This document shows, one piece after another, positions 25,289-33,285 of a stretch of DNA of 64,000 nucleotides. Where the stretch lies: assembly GCF_003259315.1 (NCBI RefSeq), contig NZ_QLLT01000002.1:310001-374000 (forward strand). Reading direction: 5' to 3'. This DNA is from Kitasatospora sp. SolWspMP-SS2h. Its GTDB lineage: Bacteria > Actinomycetota > Actinomycetes > Streptomycetales > Streptomycetaceae. The notes beneath the pieces are model-generated. The model was not told the origin of the DNA and did no database searches. It saw nothing but the letters and a program-made list of their open reading frames with translations. The translations under genes and the position numbers were made by a program. Numbering within the stretch: position 1 is the first letter of the stretch; each line of letters starts with the position of its first letter.

Positions 25289-26788
25289 GTGGGTGAGAAG
25301 GTCGTGGCGACCCGGGCGGAGCTGGCCGACCGGCAGCTGTACCGCCGCAAGCTCCAGTCCTGCCTGGACGTGCTGGGGCGGATGCTCAGGGAGGAGCGGT
25401 TCGACCGGCCGAAGGCGATGATGGGCCTGGAGATCGAGCTGAACCTGGCCGACGAACGGGGGCTCCCGGTGCTCGGCAACGAGCGGGTGCTGGAGGCGAT
25501 CTCCTCCCCCGACTTCCAGACCGAGCTGGGCCGGTTCAACATCGAGGTCAACGTGGCCGCGCGCCGCCTGGGCGGCCACGTGTTCGAGGACCTGCGCGAG
25601 GAGCTCGACACCGGCCTGCGCTACGCCGACCGCCGGGCCGCCGACGCGGGCGCCCGGATCGTGATGGTCGGCATCCTGCCGACCCTCGGCCTCGAACACG
25701 CCGGGCTGGACGCGATGAGCCGCAACAACCGCTACAGCCTGCTCAGCGACCAGATCATGGCCGCCCGCGGCGAGGACATCGCGCTCGACATCGACGGGGT
25801 GGAGCGCCTGGCCGTCGACTCGGTGTCGATGGTCGCCGAGGCCGCCGCCACCTCGCTGCAGCTCCACCTCCAGGTCACCCCCGCCCGGTTCGCCTCGGTG
25901 TGGAACGCGGCCCAGGCGATCTGCGGCGCGCAGCTCGCGCTCGGCGCCAACTCCCCGTTCCTGTTCGGCCGCGAGCTGTGGCGCGAGACCCGCCCGGTGC
26001 TGTTCCAGCAGGCGTGCGACACCCGCTCGGCCGAGCTCAAGGCGCAGGGCGTGCGCCCCATCACCTGGTTCGGGGAGCGCTGGATCGACTCCGCGCTCGA
26101 CCTGTTCGCCGAGAACCTCCGGTACTTCCCGGCCCTGCTGCCGATCTGCGACGACGAGGACCCGGTCAAGGTGCTGGCCTCCGGCGGCGTCCCCCGGCTC
26201 GGCGAGATGCGGCTGCACAACGGCACCGTCTACCGCTGGAACCGCCCCGTGTACGACGTCTCCGACGGCGTCGCCCACCTGCGGGTGGAGAACCGCTGCC
26301 TCCCCGCCGGCCCGACCGTCGTCGACACCCTGGCCAACGCCGCCTTCTACTACGGCCTGGTCCGGGCGCTGGCCGAACAGCCCCGCCCGATCTGGACCAG
26401 GCTCCCCTTCGAGCGGGCCGACCAGAATTTCCAGAACGGCGCCCGGCACGGCATCGACGCCGTCCAGTGGTGGCCCCGCAGCGGCCGCGGCGCCCGGGGC
26501 GGGGTCGAACTCCCGGCCACCGACCTGGTGCTGAACGAACTGCTGCCGCTCGCCCACCAGGGCCTGGACGAGTGGGGCATCGAGCCCCGCGACCGGGACC
26601 GCTACCTCGGCATCATCGAGCAGCGCTGCCTGCGCCGCACCAACGGCGCCGCCTGGCAGGCCGCCACCGTCCACCGGCTGCGCGAGCACCACGGCCTCGG
26701 CCCGAACGAGGCGATCGCCGCGATGACCCGCCGCTACATCGAGTGCATGCGCACCGGCGAACCGGTGCACACCTGGCCGGTCGCCTGA
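25289..26788 (+). CDS. Glutamate-cysteine ligase family 2 (GCS2-type) protein
   Basis: 499 aa. GCS2 signatures: MMGLEIELNLADERGLPVLGN (Glu-rich ATP/metal site), FNIEVNVAARRLGG, then LQLHLQV, LALGANSPFLFG and RVENRCLPAGPTVVDTLANAAFYYGL. Members ligate gamma-glutamate to an amine or thiol; in actinomycetes they are often annotated as glutamate-cysteine ligase although mycothiol, not glutathione, is the main thiol, so the true substrate is open. The GTG start has GAGGAGGGA upstream. A perfect hairpin follows at 26885-26920. Confidence 0.85.
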   Translation: MGEKVVATRAELADRQLYRRKLQSCLDVLGRMLREERFDRPKAMMGLEIELNLADERGLPVLGNERVLEAISSPDFQTELGRFNIEVNVAARRLGGHVFEDLREELDTGLRYADRRAADAGARIVMVGILPTLGLEHAGLDAMSRNNRYSLLSDQIMAARGEDIALDIDGVERLAVDSVSMVAEAAATSLQLHLQVTPARFASVWNAAQAICGAQLALGANSPFLFGRELWRETRPVLFQQACDTRSAELKAQGVRPITWFGERWIDSALDLFAENLRYFPALLPICDDEDPVKVLASGGVPRLGEMRLHNGTVYRWNRPVYDVSDGVAHLRVENRCLPAGPTVVDTLANAAFYYGLVRALAEQPRPIWTRLPFERADQNFQNGARHGIDAVQWWPRSGRGARGGVELPATDLVLNELLPLAHQGLDEWGIEPRDRDRYLGIIEQRCLRRTNGAAWQAATVHRLREHHGLGPNEAIAAMTRRYIECMRTGEPVHTWPVA

Positions 26789-26884
26789 CCCGGGCCCCGG
26801 CGGCCCGGCCCCGGCGGCCCGGCCCCGGCCCGGCCGGCCCGCGCGGCGGTGTTTCACGGGAGCCTCATCTTCCTGTGAAAGGAT

Positions 26885-26920
26885 GATCGGCCCGGGGCGG
26901 CAGCACGCCCCGGGCCGATC
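26885..26920 (+). terminator. Perfect 15-bp-stem hairpin between the GCS2 and CPBP genes
   Basis: Arms 26885-26899 and 26906-26920 with a 6-nt loop, ending only 20 nt before the CPBP start codon. It may terminate the ligase transcript or act as a leader structure for the next gene; a TTTCAC-N16-GTGAAA pair lies just upstream (about 26850-26880). Tandem CCCGGCGG runs fill 26790-26845. Confidence 0.65.
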
Positions 26921-26939
26921 GTCCGCCCCCGGGAGAACC

Positions 26940-27728
26940 GTGACCACCACCTCGGCCGAGCCCGCCACCACGCCCCAGACCCCCTCGCGCCGGCTGCTCG
27001 CCGTCGAACTGCTGATCGTCCTCGGCCTCTCCCTCGGCGCCAGCGGCATCAGCTCGCTGATCAGCTTCGCCGGCTCGCTCACCGAACCCGCCGCGCTCGG
27101 CAGCCAGGTCGCCACCCTCAACGCCTCCCGCGCCCCCGGCCGCCCCTGGCTCGACCTGGCCTGGCAGCTCTACTACGTCGCCCGCGGCCTGATGCCCGTC
27201 GTCCTGGTCGGCTACCTGCTGGTCCGCGAGGGCGCCGCGCTGCGCGTCCTCGGCTTCGACCTGACCCGCAAGCTCTCCGACCTCGGCCGCGGCGCGGTGG
27301 TCGCGGCCTGCATCGGCGGTTCCGGCCTGGCCCTCTACCTCGGCGCCCAGGCCGCCGGGTTCAACCTCACCGTCGCCCCCTCCGGCCTGCCCGACGTCTG
27401 GTGGCGGATCCCGGTCCTGGTCGCCTCCGCCTGGCAGAACGCCGTCCTGGAGGAGGTCGTGGTGGTCGGCTACCTGCTGCGCCGGCTGCACCAACTCGGC
27501 TGGGGCCTGCCCGCGGCGATCGCCGCCAGCTCGGTGCTGCGCGGTTCCTACCACCTCTACCAGGGCGTCGGCGGCCTGGTCGGCAACATGGTGATGGGCG
27601 TGGTCTTCTGCCTGCTCTACCGCCGCTGGCAGCGGGTCGGCCCGCTGGTCGCCGCGCACGCCCTGATCGACACCACCGCCTTCGTCGGCTACGCCCTGCT
27701 GGCCGGCCACGTCAGCTGGCTGCCCTGA
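26940..27728 (+). CDS. CPBP family intramembrane protease-like protein
   Basis: 262 aa with about seven to eight membrane helices. CPBP motifs are present: motif 1 LEEVVVVGYLL (two Glu, but no Arg at the usual EExxxR position), motif 2 SYHLYQG with His, and motif 3 AAHALIDTT with His and Asp. Bacterial CPBP (Abi) proteins are related to the prenyl protease Rce1 and often process or protect against peptides; no bacteriocin gene is near. GTG 26940 has GGGAG upstream. Confidence 0.85.
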   Translation: MTTTSAEPATTPQTPSRRLLAVELLIVLGLSLGASGISSLISFAGSLTEPAALGSQVATLNASRAPGRPWLDLAWQLYYVARGLMPVVLVGYLLVREGAALRVLGFDLTRKLSDLGRGAVVAACIGGSGLALYLGAQAAGFNLTVAPSGLPDVWWRIPVLVASAWQNAVLEEVVVVGYLLRRLHQLGWGLPAAIAASSVLRGSYHLYQGVGGLVGNMVMGVVFCLLYRRWQRVGPLVAAHALIDTTAFVGYALLAGHVSWLP

Positions 27729-27846
27729 CCCGACCGCCCCCCGCCCCCCGCCGCTACGCTCCCTGACCCGATACCTGACGCACCGTCACCGCGCGGCGGT
27801 AGGGTGGTGCCGACGAGCACGGCTACGCGGAACGGGGGAGCGGCAG

Positions 27847-28179
27847 ATGGACGGACAATCGAGCCGGCACGGCGATCGGGTGAGCCGGGTGGCGGACGCC
27901 CTGCACAAGCTCACCGGCCGCCCGCCGGTGGTCGACCGCACCCGCACCGGCGCCACCCGGCTCTCCGTCGGGGTCGGCGAGCACCCCGACCGCACCCAGA
28001 CCCTGGCCGTGCTGCGCGTCCTCAGCCTCGGCGACCGCTTCGGCCACAGCGACAACGCCCGCTGGGAGCGGGTCTGGGTCGAGATCGCCGATGACACCCC
28101 GGCCCCCGACGCCAAGGCCGTCGACGCCAAAGCCGTCGACCGTCCGGCCGCCGACCGTCCGGAACCGCCCCGGGGCTGA
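27847..28179 (+). CDS. Conserved hypothetical protein, 110 aa
   Basis: The family is unfamiliar to me. It begins MDGQSSRHGDRVSRVADALHKLTG, has a central alpha/beta-looking part (RLSVGVGEHPDRTQTLAVLRVLSLGDRFGH) and a repetitive tail with KAVDAKAVD and AADRP units from short in-gene repeats. Soluble. GGGGGAG precedes the ATG. Codon usage matches neighbours, so it is probably real. Confidence 0.6.
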   Translation: MDGQSSRHGDRVSRVADALHKLTGRPPVVDRTRTGATRLSVGVGEHPDRTQTLAVLRVLSLGDRFGHSDNARWERVWVEIADDTPAPDAKAVDAKAVDRPAADRPEPPRG

Positions 28180-28198
28180 ACCACGCCGACGTTCTCCG

Positions 28199-28230
28199 GT
28201 GCTCCGGCGTCCGGGTGCTCCGGCGTCCGG
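28199..28230. repeat. Two 16-bp tandem repeats
   Basis: Identical copies 28199-28214 and 28215-28230 in the 54-bp convergent gap between the 110-aa protein and the HAD gene. Confidence 0.8.
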
Positions 28231-28233
28231 GCC

Positions 28234-28752
28234 TCAGCAGGCCCACGGGTTCGGCCAGGCCCGCGAGGGCGGGCGCCGCAGCAGCCGCTCCACGTGCTCG
28301 CGCTGCAAGCCCTGCGCCGGATCGACCGGCAGCAGCAGCCGGTCCGCCCGCAGCACGCTGCGCCGCACCAGCCGCGGCGGGATGCAGTCGTCCACCCAGG
28401 CGAACGGGCGGCCCTGCGCGTGCCGCAGGATCGGCGCCCACTTGGCGGCCGAGAACAGCTCCATCAGCGGCACCCGGGGGTCGCCGGGCCGCGGCACGTA
28501 CCCGCTGAACACCACCACCGGCAGCTCGGGCAGCCCGAGCAGCGGGGCGATGTGCTCGTTGGCCCGCTCCTCCCAGGTGGTGGCCCAGACGAGCTCGTAC
28601 CGGTCGGCCAGTTCGCGCAGCCAGTCGCCGTGGCGAGGTGACAGCAGGACGGAGTAGCCCAGCAGGGTGTGGGCGTCGAAGTCGTCGTCGGGGGACGGGA
28701 ACACCGGGTTCAGCACCCCGTCGACGTCCAGGTACAGCAGTGGCTTGCCCAT
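28234..28752 (-). CDS. HAD-like phosphatase-fold protein
   Basis: 172 aa. HAD motif I is clear at the N-terminus (YLDVDGVLNP, nucleophile Asp 9), the motif II region is WATTWEERAN, and a late acidic pair WVDDCI fits motif IV. Similar small proteins are annotated as HAD domain in Streptomyces. No cap domain, so a small or macromolecular substrate. Two perfect 16-bp direct repeats (28199-28214, 28215-28230) lie just after its stop. Confidence 0.75.
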   Translation of the reverse strand: MGKPLLYLDVDGVLNPVFPSPDDDFDAHTLLGYSVLLSPRHGDWLRELADRYELVWATTWEERANEHIAPLLGLPELPVVVFSGYVPRPGDPRVPLMELFSAAKWAPILRHAQGRPFAWVDDCIPPRLVRRSVLRADRLLLPVDPAQGLQREHVERLLRRPPSRAWPNPWAC

Positions 28753-28834
28753 GCGGCGGTCTCCCCGGGGGTCGCGGCCAGTTACCTGGTCGGACGAAGC
28801 GCGGCCCCGGGAGGTTGCAAGCTGTCAGCGGCTG

Positions 28835-30124
28835 TCACCCGGAAGTGACCGGTTCCGGTTCCGGTACGCGGGACGCCGGCCCGGCGACCGCCCGCTCCAA
28901 CCGCCGCACCTCCGGCACCAGCAGCACCAGCCCGGCCAGCGCCGCGCAGACCAGCGCGCACCCCCACAGCGCCCCGGACAGGCCGAACGCCGCCGCGGCC
29001 GGACCGGCCAGCGCACTGCCCAGCGGCAGCAGCGCGAACGAGCCGAACGCGTCGTACGCCGACATCCGGGACAGCAGCTCCTCCGGCACCTCCTGCTGCA
29101 ACGTCACCATCCAGCCCACGATGAACACCGTGGTGCCCGCCCCCGCCAGGAACATCGCCACCGCCACCGGCACCAGCGGCCACCCCAGCGCCAGCGCCAG
29201 CGGCGGCAGCCCGAACAGGAACACCCCGCCGTTGCCCACCAGCAGCAGCCGGCGCGGCTGCCAACGCGTCATCAGCGGGCCCGCCGCCAGCATGCCGACG
29301 CTCAGCGCCGCCATCGCCGCGCCCCACGCCCCGGCGCCGCCCATCCGGTCCTCGGCCACCACCGGCCCGTACACCGCCTCCACCGCGAGCACGCAGGCGT
29401 TCGTCACCCCGAACTGCACCACGACCGCCCACAGCCACCGCCGGGCGCGGAACTCCCGCCAGCCGACCCGCAGTTCGTGCACCAGCCCGGGACCGGCAGG
29501 CCCCCGGTCGGCGGCCACCTGCTCCAGGCCGGCCCGCAGCGCCGCCGCGACGGCGAAGCACGCCGCGTCGCCCGCCAGCACCCAGCCGGGGCCGACCGCC
29601 GCGACCAGCACGCCGCCGAACGCCGCACCGGCGATCGACGCGCCGTTCACCGCCATCTTGAACACCGAGAATGCCTTCGCGGCGTGCTCCGCCGGCACCG
29701 CCCGCAGGATCACGCCCTCCGCGGCCGGCGCGTAGAACGCCTGCCCGGCCCCGCCCGCCGCCGAGAGCGCCATCAGCGCCCACAGACCCGGCTGCCCCAG
29801 CAGCACCAGCGCTGCCAGCACCGCCTGCGAACCGGCGTTGAACACATTCGCCCCGACCATCACCAGATGCCGCGGCAACCGGTCCGCGACCGCCCCGCCC
29901 ACCAGCAGCAGCACCACCAGCGGCACCGTCCGGGCCGCCGTCACGTACCCCACCTCGGCACTGCCCCACCCGGCCCCGGAGTGCAGCACGGCGAACGCGG
30001 TGGCGATCGGCGCCGCGGCGTTGCCGAGCCCGCTCACCACCGCCGCAACGGTCTGAACACGGTAATTGCGGCCCGCCCAGGCCGGATCGAGGAATCCCAC
30101 CGCCCGAAGATGCCCCCGCCGCAC
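28835..30124 (-). CDS. MFS transporter (enterobactin-exporter / drug-efflux type)
   Basis: 429 aa, twelve predicted membrane helices. MFS signature loop GGAVADRLPRHLVMV between helices 2 and 3, and FYAPAAEGVILRAVP. It resembles the EntS-like or macrolide-efflux group (transmembrane secretion effector). Substrate unknown. GTG at 30124 is the longest start, with GGGG directly adjacent; a GTG nine codons later is possible. Upstream lies a decayed dienelactone hydrolase fragment. Confidence 0.85.
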   Translation of the reverse strand: MRRGHLRAVGFLDPAWAGRNYRVQTVAAVVSGLGNAAAPIATAFAVLHSGAGWGSAEVGYVTAARTVPLVVLLLVGGAVADRLPRHLVMVGANVFNAGSQAVLAALVLLGQPGLWALMALSAAGGAGQAFYAPAAEGVILRAVPAEHAAKAFSVFKMAVNGASIAGAAFGGVLVAAVGPGWVLAGDAACFAVAAALRAGLEQVAADRGPAGPGLVHELRVGWREFRARRWLWAVVVQFGVTNACVLAVEAVYGPVVAEDRMGGAGAWGAAMAALSVGMLAAGPLMTRWQPRRLLLVGNGGVFLFGLPPLALALGWPLVPVAVAMFLAGAGTTVFIVGWMVTLQQEVPEELLSRMSAYDAFGSFALLPLGSALAGPAAAAFGLSGALWGCALVCAALAGLVLLVPEVRRLERAVAGPASRVPEPEPVTSG

Positions 30125-30212
30125 CCCCGCTGTCCAGCACTTTTCCCACCGGCGAAACCCACCCGCGCAACCCCCCGCCCAACCGGAGCCGCACGCCGCG
30201 GCCCCGGCCCCG

Positions 30213-30335
30213 CTGTCCCCGGACGAGGCTGGTCGGTGCGAGGCGGTCGGTGAGCTCGGCGACGTGCCGGGTGAGGCCCCACCACTCCTGGACGACCAGG
30301 ACGCCGGGGCGGGTGGCGGCGGCCGTCCCCGCCAC
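30213..30335 (-). pseudogene. Dienelactone hydrolase N-terminal remnant
   Basis: On the minus strand, 30335 downward reads AGTAAATRPGVLVVQEWWGL then HVAELTDRLA, the unmistakable start of dienelactone hydrolase family proteins (PGVVVVQEWWGL...VADRLA). Similarity stops after about 33 residues and the frame passes into unrelated sequence and then the MFS gene; a full enzyme needs about 230 residues. No start or catalytic Cys-Asp-His set remains. I read this as the leftover 5' end of a deleted gene. Confidence 0.7.
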
Positions 30336-30372
30336 CCGCCACCCGCCGTCGGTCGTCCGGTCGTCCGGTCGT

Positions 30373-30392
30373 CCGGTCGGCAGGCCGACCGG
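30373..30392 (-). terminator. Hairpin downstream of the sugar transporter gene
   Basis: Eight-bp perfect arms CCGGTCGG/CCGACCGG and a 4-nt loop, 6 nt after the minus-strand stop at 30399. Three TCGTCCGG tandem units lie next to it (about 30353-30378). Confidence 0.55.
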
Positions 30393-30398
30393 TTCCGT

Positions 30399-31802
30399 TC
30401 AGCCCATCTCCTCCAGGGCCTTGCCCTTGGTCTCCTTGATGAAGAAGGCCACGAACGGGATGGAGAGCAGCGCGAAGCAGGCGTAGATGACGTACGTCGC
30501 CGACAGGTTCCAGTCGGAGAGGTTGGGGAAGGTGACGGTGATCGCCCAGTTGGCGATCCACTGCGCGGAGGCGGCCACCGACAGGGCCAGCGCCCGGATC
30601 CGGTTGGGGAACATCTCGCCGAGCAGCACCCAGACCACCACGCCCCAGGAGAAGGCGAAGCAGAACACGAAGACGTGCGCGGCGACCAGCGCGGTGGTGG
30701 CGTACGCGTCGTCCAGGGTCGCGCTGTCGCCGGTGCCGTGCCGGAAGGAGAACGCCCAGGCGGCGACCGCGAGGGCGACGGCCATGCCCGCGGAGCCGGC
30801 CAGCGCCAGCGGCTTGCGGCCGATCCGGTCGACCAGCAGCATCGCGACCACGGTGCCGACCACGTTGACGATCGAGGTGGAGAGCGAGATCAGCAGCGAG
30901 TTGGACTCGTCGATGCCGACCGACTGCCACAGGAACGACGAGTAGTAGAAGATCACGTTGATGCCGACGAACTGCTGGAACACCGAGGCGCCGATGCCGA
31001 TCCAGACGATCGGCAGCAGTCCGAACCGCCCGCCCAGCAGGTCCTTCAGGCGGGGCTTGTGCTCGGTGTTGAGCACCCGGCTGATCTCCGCCATCCGGGC
31101 GTCCAGGTCGACGCCGGAGCCCTCGACCTCGGCCAGCACCTTGCGGGCCTGCGCCTCCCGGTTGTTGGCGATCAGGTAGCGCGGCGACTCGGGGATGGAC
31201 AGCGCCATCAGCCCGTAGACGATCGCGGGCACGGCCTCCACGCCGAGCATCCACTGCCAGGCCTGGACGCCCGCCAGGTGGTTGGTGGACTCGCCGTCGG
31301 CGGCCTGGTTGAGCCCCCAGTTGGCGAGCTGCGAGACGGTGATGCCGAGCACGATGGCCATCTGCTGGAAGGAGGCCAGCCGGCCCCGGTAGGCGGTCGG
31401 CGCGACCTCGGCGATGTAGGTGGGGGCGATCACCGAGGCGATGCCGATGGCGATGCCGCCGAGCACGCGCCACACGCCGAGCACCTCGATGCTGGGCGGG
31501 AACATCGAGCCGACGCCGCTGATCGCGAACAGGACGGCGGCCAGCAGCATGGTGCGCACCCGGCCGTAGTGGTCGGCCAGCCAGCCGGCGACCACCGCGC
31601 CGACCGCCGAGCCGAGCAGGGCGATGGCGACCACGAACGCGGTCTCGCCGTTGCCGACGCCGAAGTGCTTCTGGATGCCGGTGACCGCACCGTTGATCAC
31701 CGCGCTGTCGTAGCCGAACAGGAAGCCGCCCATCGCGGCGGCTGCGGAGATGAACACCACATGGCCGAGGTGTTCGTCCCTGGCGGCGGAGTGGGTAGCC
31801 AG
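30399..31802 (-). CDS. MFS sugar:proton symporter
   Basis: 467 aa, twelve helices. Sugar-porter signatures: GFLFGYDSAVINGAV, GWLADHYGRVRTM, APTYIAEVAPTAYRGRL, PESPRYL, QQFVGINVIFYYSS, LLVDRIGRKPL and FFIKETKGKALEEM. It imports a hexose or pentose with H+. The natural start appears to be CTG at 31802 (LATHSAARDEHLGHVVFIS), with AGGGAGAG 5 nt upstream and matching the usual MATxHSAAR-type N-terminus; the first GTG is only at 31760, at the edge of helix 1. See the finding on this start codon. Confidence 0.88.
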   Translation of the reverse strand: MATHSAARDEHLGHVVFISAAAAMGGFLFGYDSAVINGAVTGIQKHFGVGNGETAFVVAIALLGSAVGAVVAGWLADHYGRVRTMLLAAVLFAISGVGSMFPPSIEVLGVWRVLGGIAIGIASVIAPTYIAEVAPTAYRGRLASFQQMAIVLGITVSQLANWGLNQAADGESTNHLAGVQAWQWMLGVEAVPAIVYGLMALSIPESPRYLIANNREAQARKVLAEVEGSGVDLDARMAEISRVLNTEHKPRLKDLLGGRFGLLPIVWIGIGASVFQQFVGINVIFYYSSFLWQSVGIDESNSLLISLSTSIVNVVGTVVAMLLVDRIGRKPLALAGSAGMAVALAVAAWAFSFRHGTGDSATLDDAYATTALVAAHVFVFCFAFSWGVVVWVLLGEMFPNRIRALALSVAASAQWIANWAITVTFPNLSDWNLSATYVIYACFALLSIPFVAFFIKETKGKALEEMG

Positions 31803-31913
31803 TGTTCTCTCCCTACATCCCGTTCCGCCCGTTTCAGGCGGAAATATCCGGAGGTAATTCGATCAGCGGCTACCCCGCGGTACGCGTTCGACACGCCCGG
31901 AACGGACGATCCG

Positions 31914-32592
31914 TCAGTCCGACGAACGGTCGGGACCGGCCGTCCGTACCGCCATCCGCCGCAGCAACTGCGCCCGCGCCCCGGCGTCCTGCGGGTTGCC
32001 GGTGGCCGCGTGGCGCTCGGCCAGCCGCTCGGCGACCTCGGCCTGGAGCTCGACCGGCTTCTTGTCGTCGTACTTGAACTTCGCCCGCACCCGGCGCACC
32101 GTCAGCCGCAGCCCCCGCACGCCGGTCAGCAGCGCCCACTGCGCGCCGCCGGGCCCGACCCGGTCGCCGGGCCGCTCGGGCTGGAAGTGCGCCAGCTGCC
32201 GGTTGAGGATCGCGGCCTTGCCCGCCGCGTCCTCCACCAGCTCGGCGGTGCAGGAGAACTGGACGGACGCGTAGTAGCTGGTCGGCGTGTACGGCGCGCC
32301 GCGCCAGCGGCCGGGGGCGAAGGCGTAGTCATCGGTGACGGCCAGCGTGACGCGCGGGTCGGCGCGCACCGCGGCGAGCAGCGGGTTGGCGGCGGCCAGG
32401 TGCAGCAGCACCTCGCCCGCGTCCGCGTCCAGTAGGCGGGCCCCTCCTGCCCGGCGGCGGGCAAGGAGGGCGTGTCGGGACGAGGACCGGGCCGTCGGGG
32501 CCGTTGGCCGCCAGGGTGCCGAAGTCGCGCCCGGCGGCCAGCCACCGGCGCCACTCCCGCTCCGAGCCCCGGTCCCAGCCCCGGATCAGCAC
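31914..32592 (-). pseudogene. PaiB-family FMN-binding protein, frameshifted
   Basis: The N-terminal part (VLIRGWDRGSEREWRRWLAAG, then FGTLAANGPDGPVLVPT) is read from GTG 32592, while the rest (LLDADAGEVLLHLAAANPLL, PYTPTSYYASVQFSC, FQPERPGDRV) continues in another frame down to 31914. The break is near 32471-32478, where loss of two bases or gain of one separates the conserved PT from H (PTH motif). Restoring it would give about 226 aa, a normal PaiB size. PaiB proteins are FMN-binding split-barrel regulators. The start overlaps the end of the next gene by 7 nt. Either a recent pseudogene or a sequencing error. Confidence 0.75.
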
Positions 32593-33251
32593 GCCGGCTC
32601 CCGGAGATACGGCGGGAGTTCGACGTCCGTGTGCGGGGCGGGCAGCGGCGCGCCGTGGACGGGGGCGACCGGCACCACGCCCGCCCAGTACGGCAGGGCG
32701 AGGTCCTCGGGCTCGTCGTTGACGCCGCCGGTGCGGGTCTTGGCCGAGACCCGGTCCAGCTCCAGCCGGATCACCGCGGTGGCGGCCAGCTCCTTGGCGT
32801 TGGCCGGCCGGCAGTCGGCCGCGCGGCCCGCCACCACCTGCTCGACGATCGCGTCCAGCGCCAGCCGCAGCTCGGCGGGGTCGGTGACCTGGTGGGCGGT
32901 GCCGTGCGCGACCACCGAGCGGTAGTTGACGGAGTGGTGGAAGGCCGACTTGGCCAGCACCAGCCCGTCCAGGTGCGTCACCGTCACGCACACCGGCAGG
33001 CCCTCCTCGCCCTTGGCCCCGCGCAGCGGGCGGCTGCCGGTCGAGCCGTGCACGTACAGCCGGCGGCCGACCCGGGCGTAGAGCGTGGGCAGCACCACGG
33101 GCGCGCCGTCCCGGACGAAGCCGAGGTGGCACAGGTACCCGGCGTCCAGGACCGCGTGCACCGCCTGCTCGTCCCAGGCGGCGCGCTCCTTGGAGCGGGT
33201 CGGGGTGGTGAGGCCGTCGCGGGTGTACGACCCGCCGGGGCTGTCCGACAT
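32586..33251 (-). CDS. Pyridoxamine 5'-phosphate oxidase-like FMN-binding protein
   Basis: 221 aa split-barrel flavin-binding protein. It has TRDGLTTPTRSKERAAWDEQAVHAVLDAG, CHLGFVRDGAPVVLPTLYAR, YVHGSTGSRPLRG and FHHSVNYRSVVAHGTAHQV, the set typical of NimA/PNPOx-like actinobacterial proteins. Probably reduces or binds flavin cofactors; the substrate is open. The GAGGAG ribosome site lies 6 nt before the ATG, beside the shared palindrome. Divergent from a MocR-type regulator, a pairing that fits vitamin B6/PLP-linked control; upstream of the broken PaiB gene in one operon. Confidence 0.87.
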   Translation of the reverse strand: MSDSPGGSYTRDGLTTPTRSKERAAWDEQAVHAVLDAGYLCHLGFVRDGAPVVLPTLYARVGRRLYVHGSTGSRPLRGAKGEEGLPVCVTVTHLDGLVLAKSAFHHSVNYRSVVAHGTAHQVTDPAELRLALDAIVEQVVAGRAADCRPANAKELAATAVIRLELDRVSAKTRTGGVNDEPEDLALPYWAGVVPVAPVHGAPLPAPHTDVELPPYLREPAC

Positions 33252-33262
33252 GACAACTCCTC

Positions 33263-33274
33263 TGCACTAGTGCA
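33263..33274. promoter_or_regulatory. Operator palindrome TGCACTAGTGCA between the divergent FMN protein and MocR genes
   Basis: Perfect 12-bp palindrome in a gap of only 34 bp between two start codons, adjoining the CATAAT -10 of the regulator. A binding site here would block both promoters, fitting autoregulation by the MocR protein. Confidence 0.75.
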
Positions 33275-33278
33275 TAAT
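33273..33278 (+). promoter_or_regulatory. -10 element (CATAAT), leaderless start of the MocR gene
   Basis: CATAAT ends 7 nt before GTG 33286 and overlaps the palindrome by two bases. No ribosome site precedes the GTG. Confidence 0.55.
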
Positions 33279-33285
33279 CTTCTTT

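Noticed and set aside
25226..27121. Long minus-strand frame opposite the GCS2-type gene
   Set aside because: The plus-strand frame has full family motifs, a ribosome site and normal codon bias; the minus frame is a shadow.
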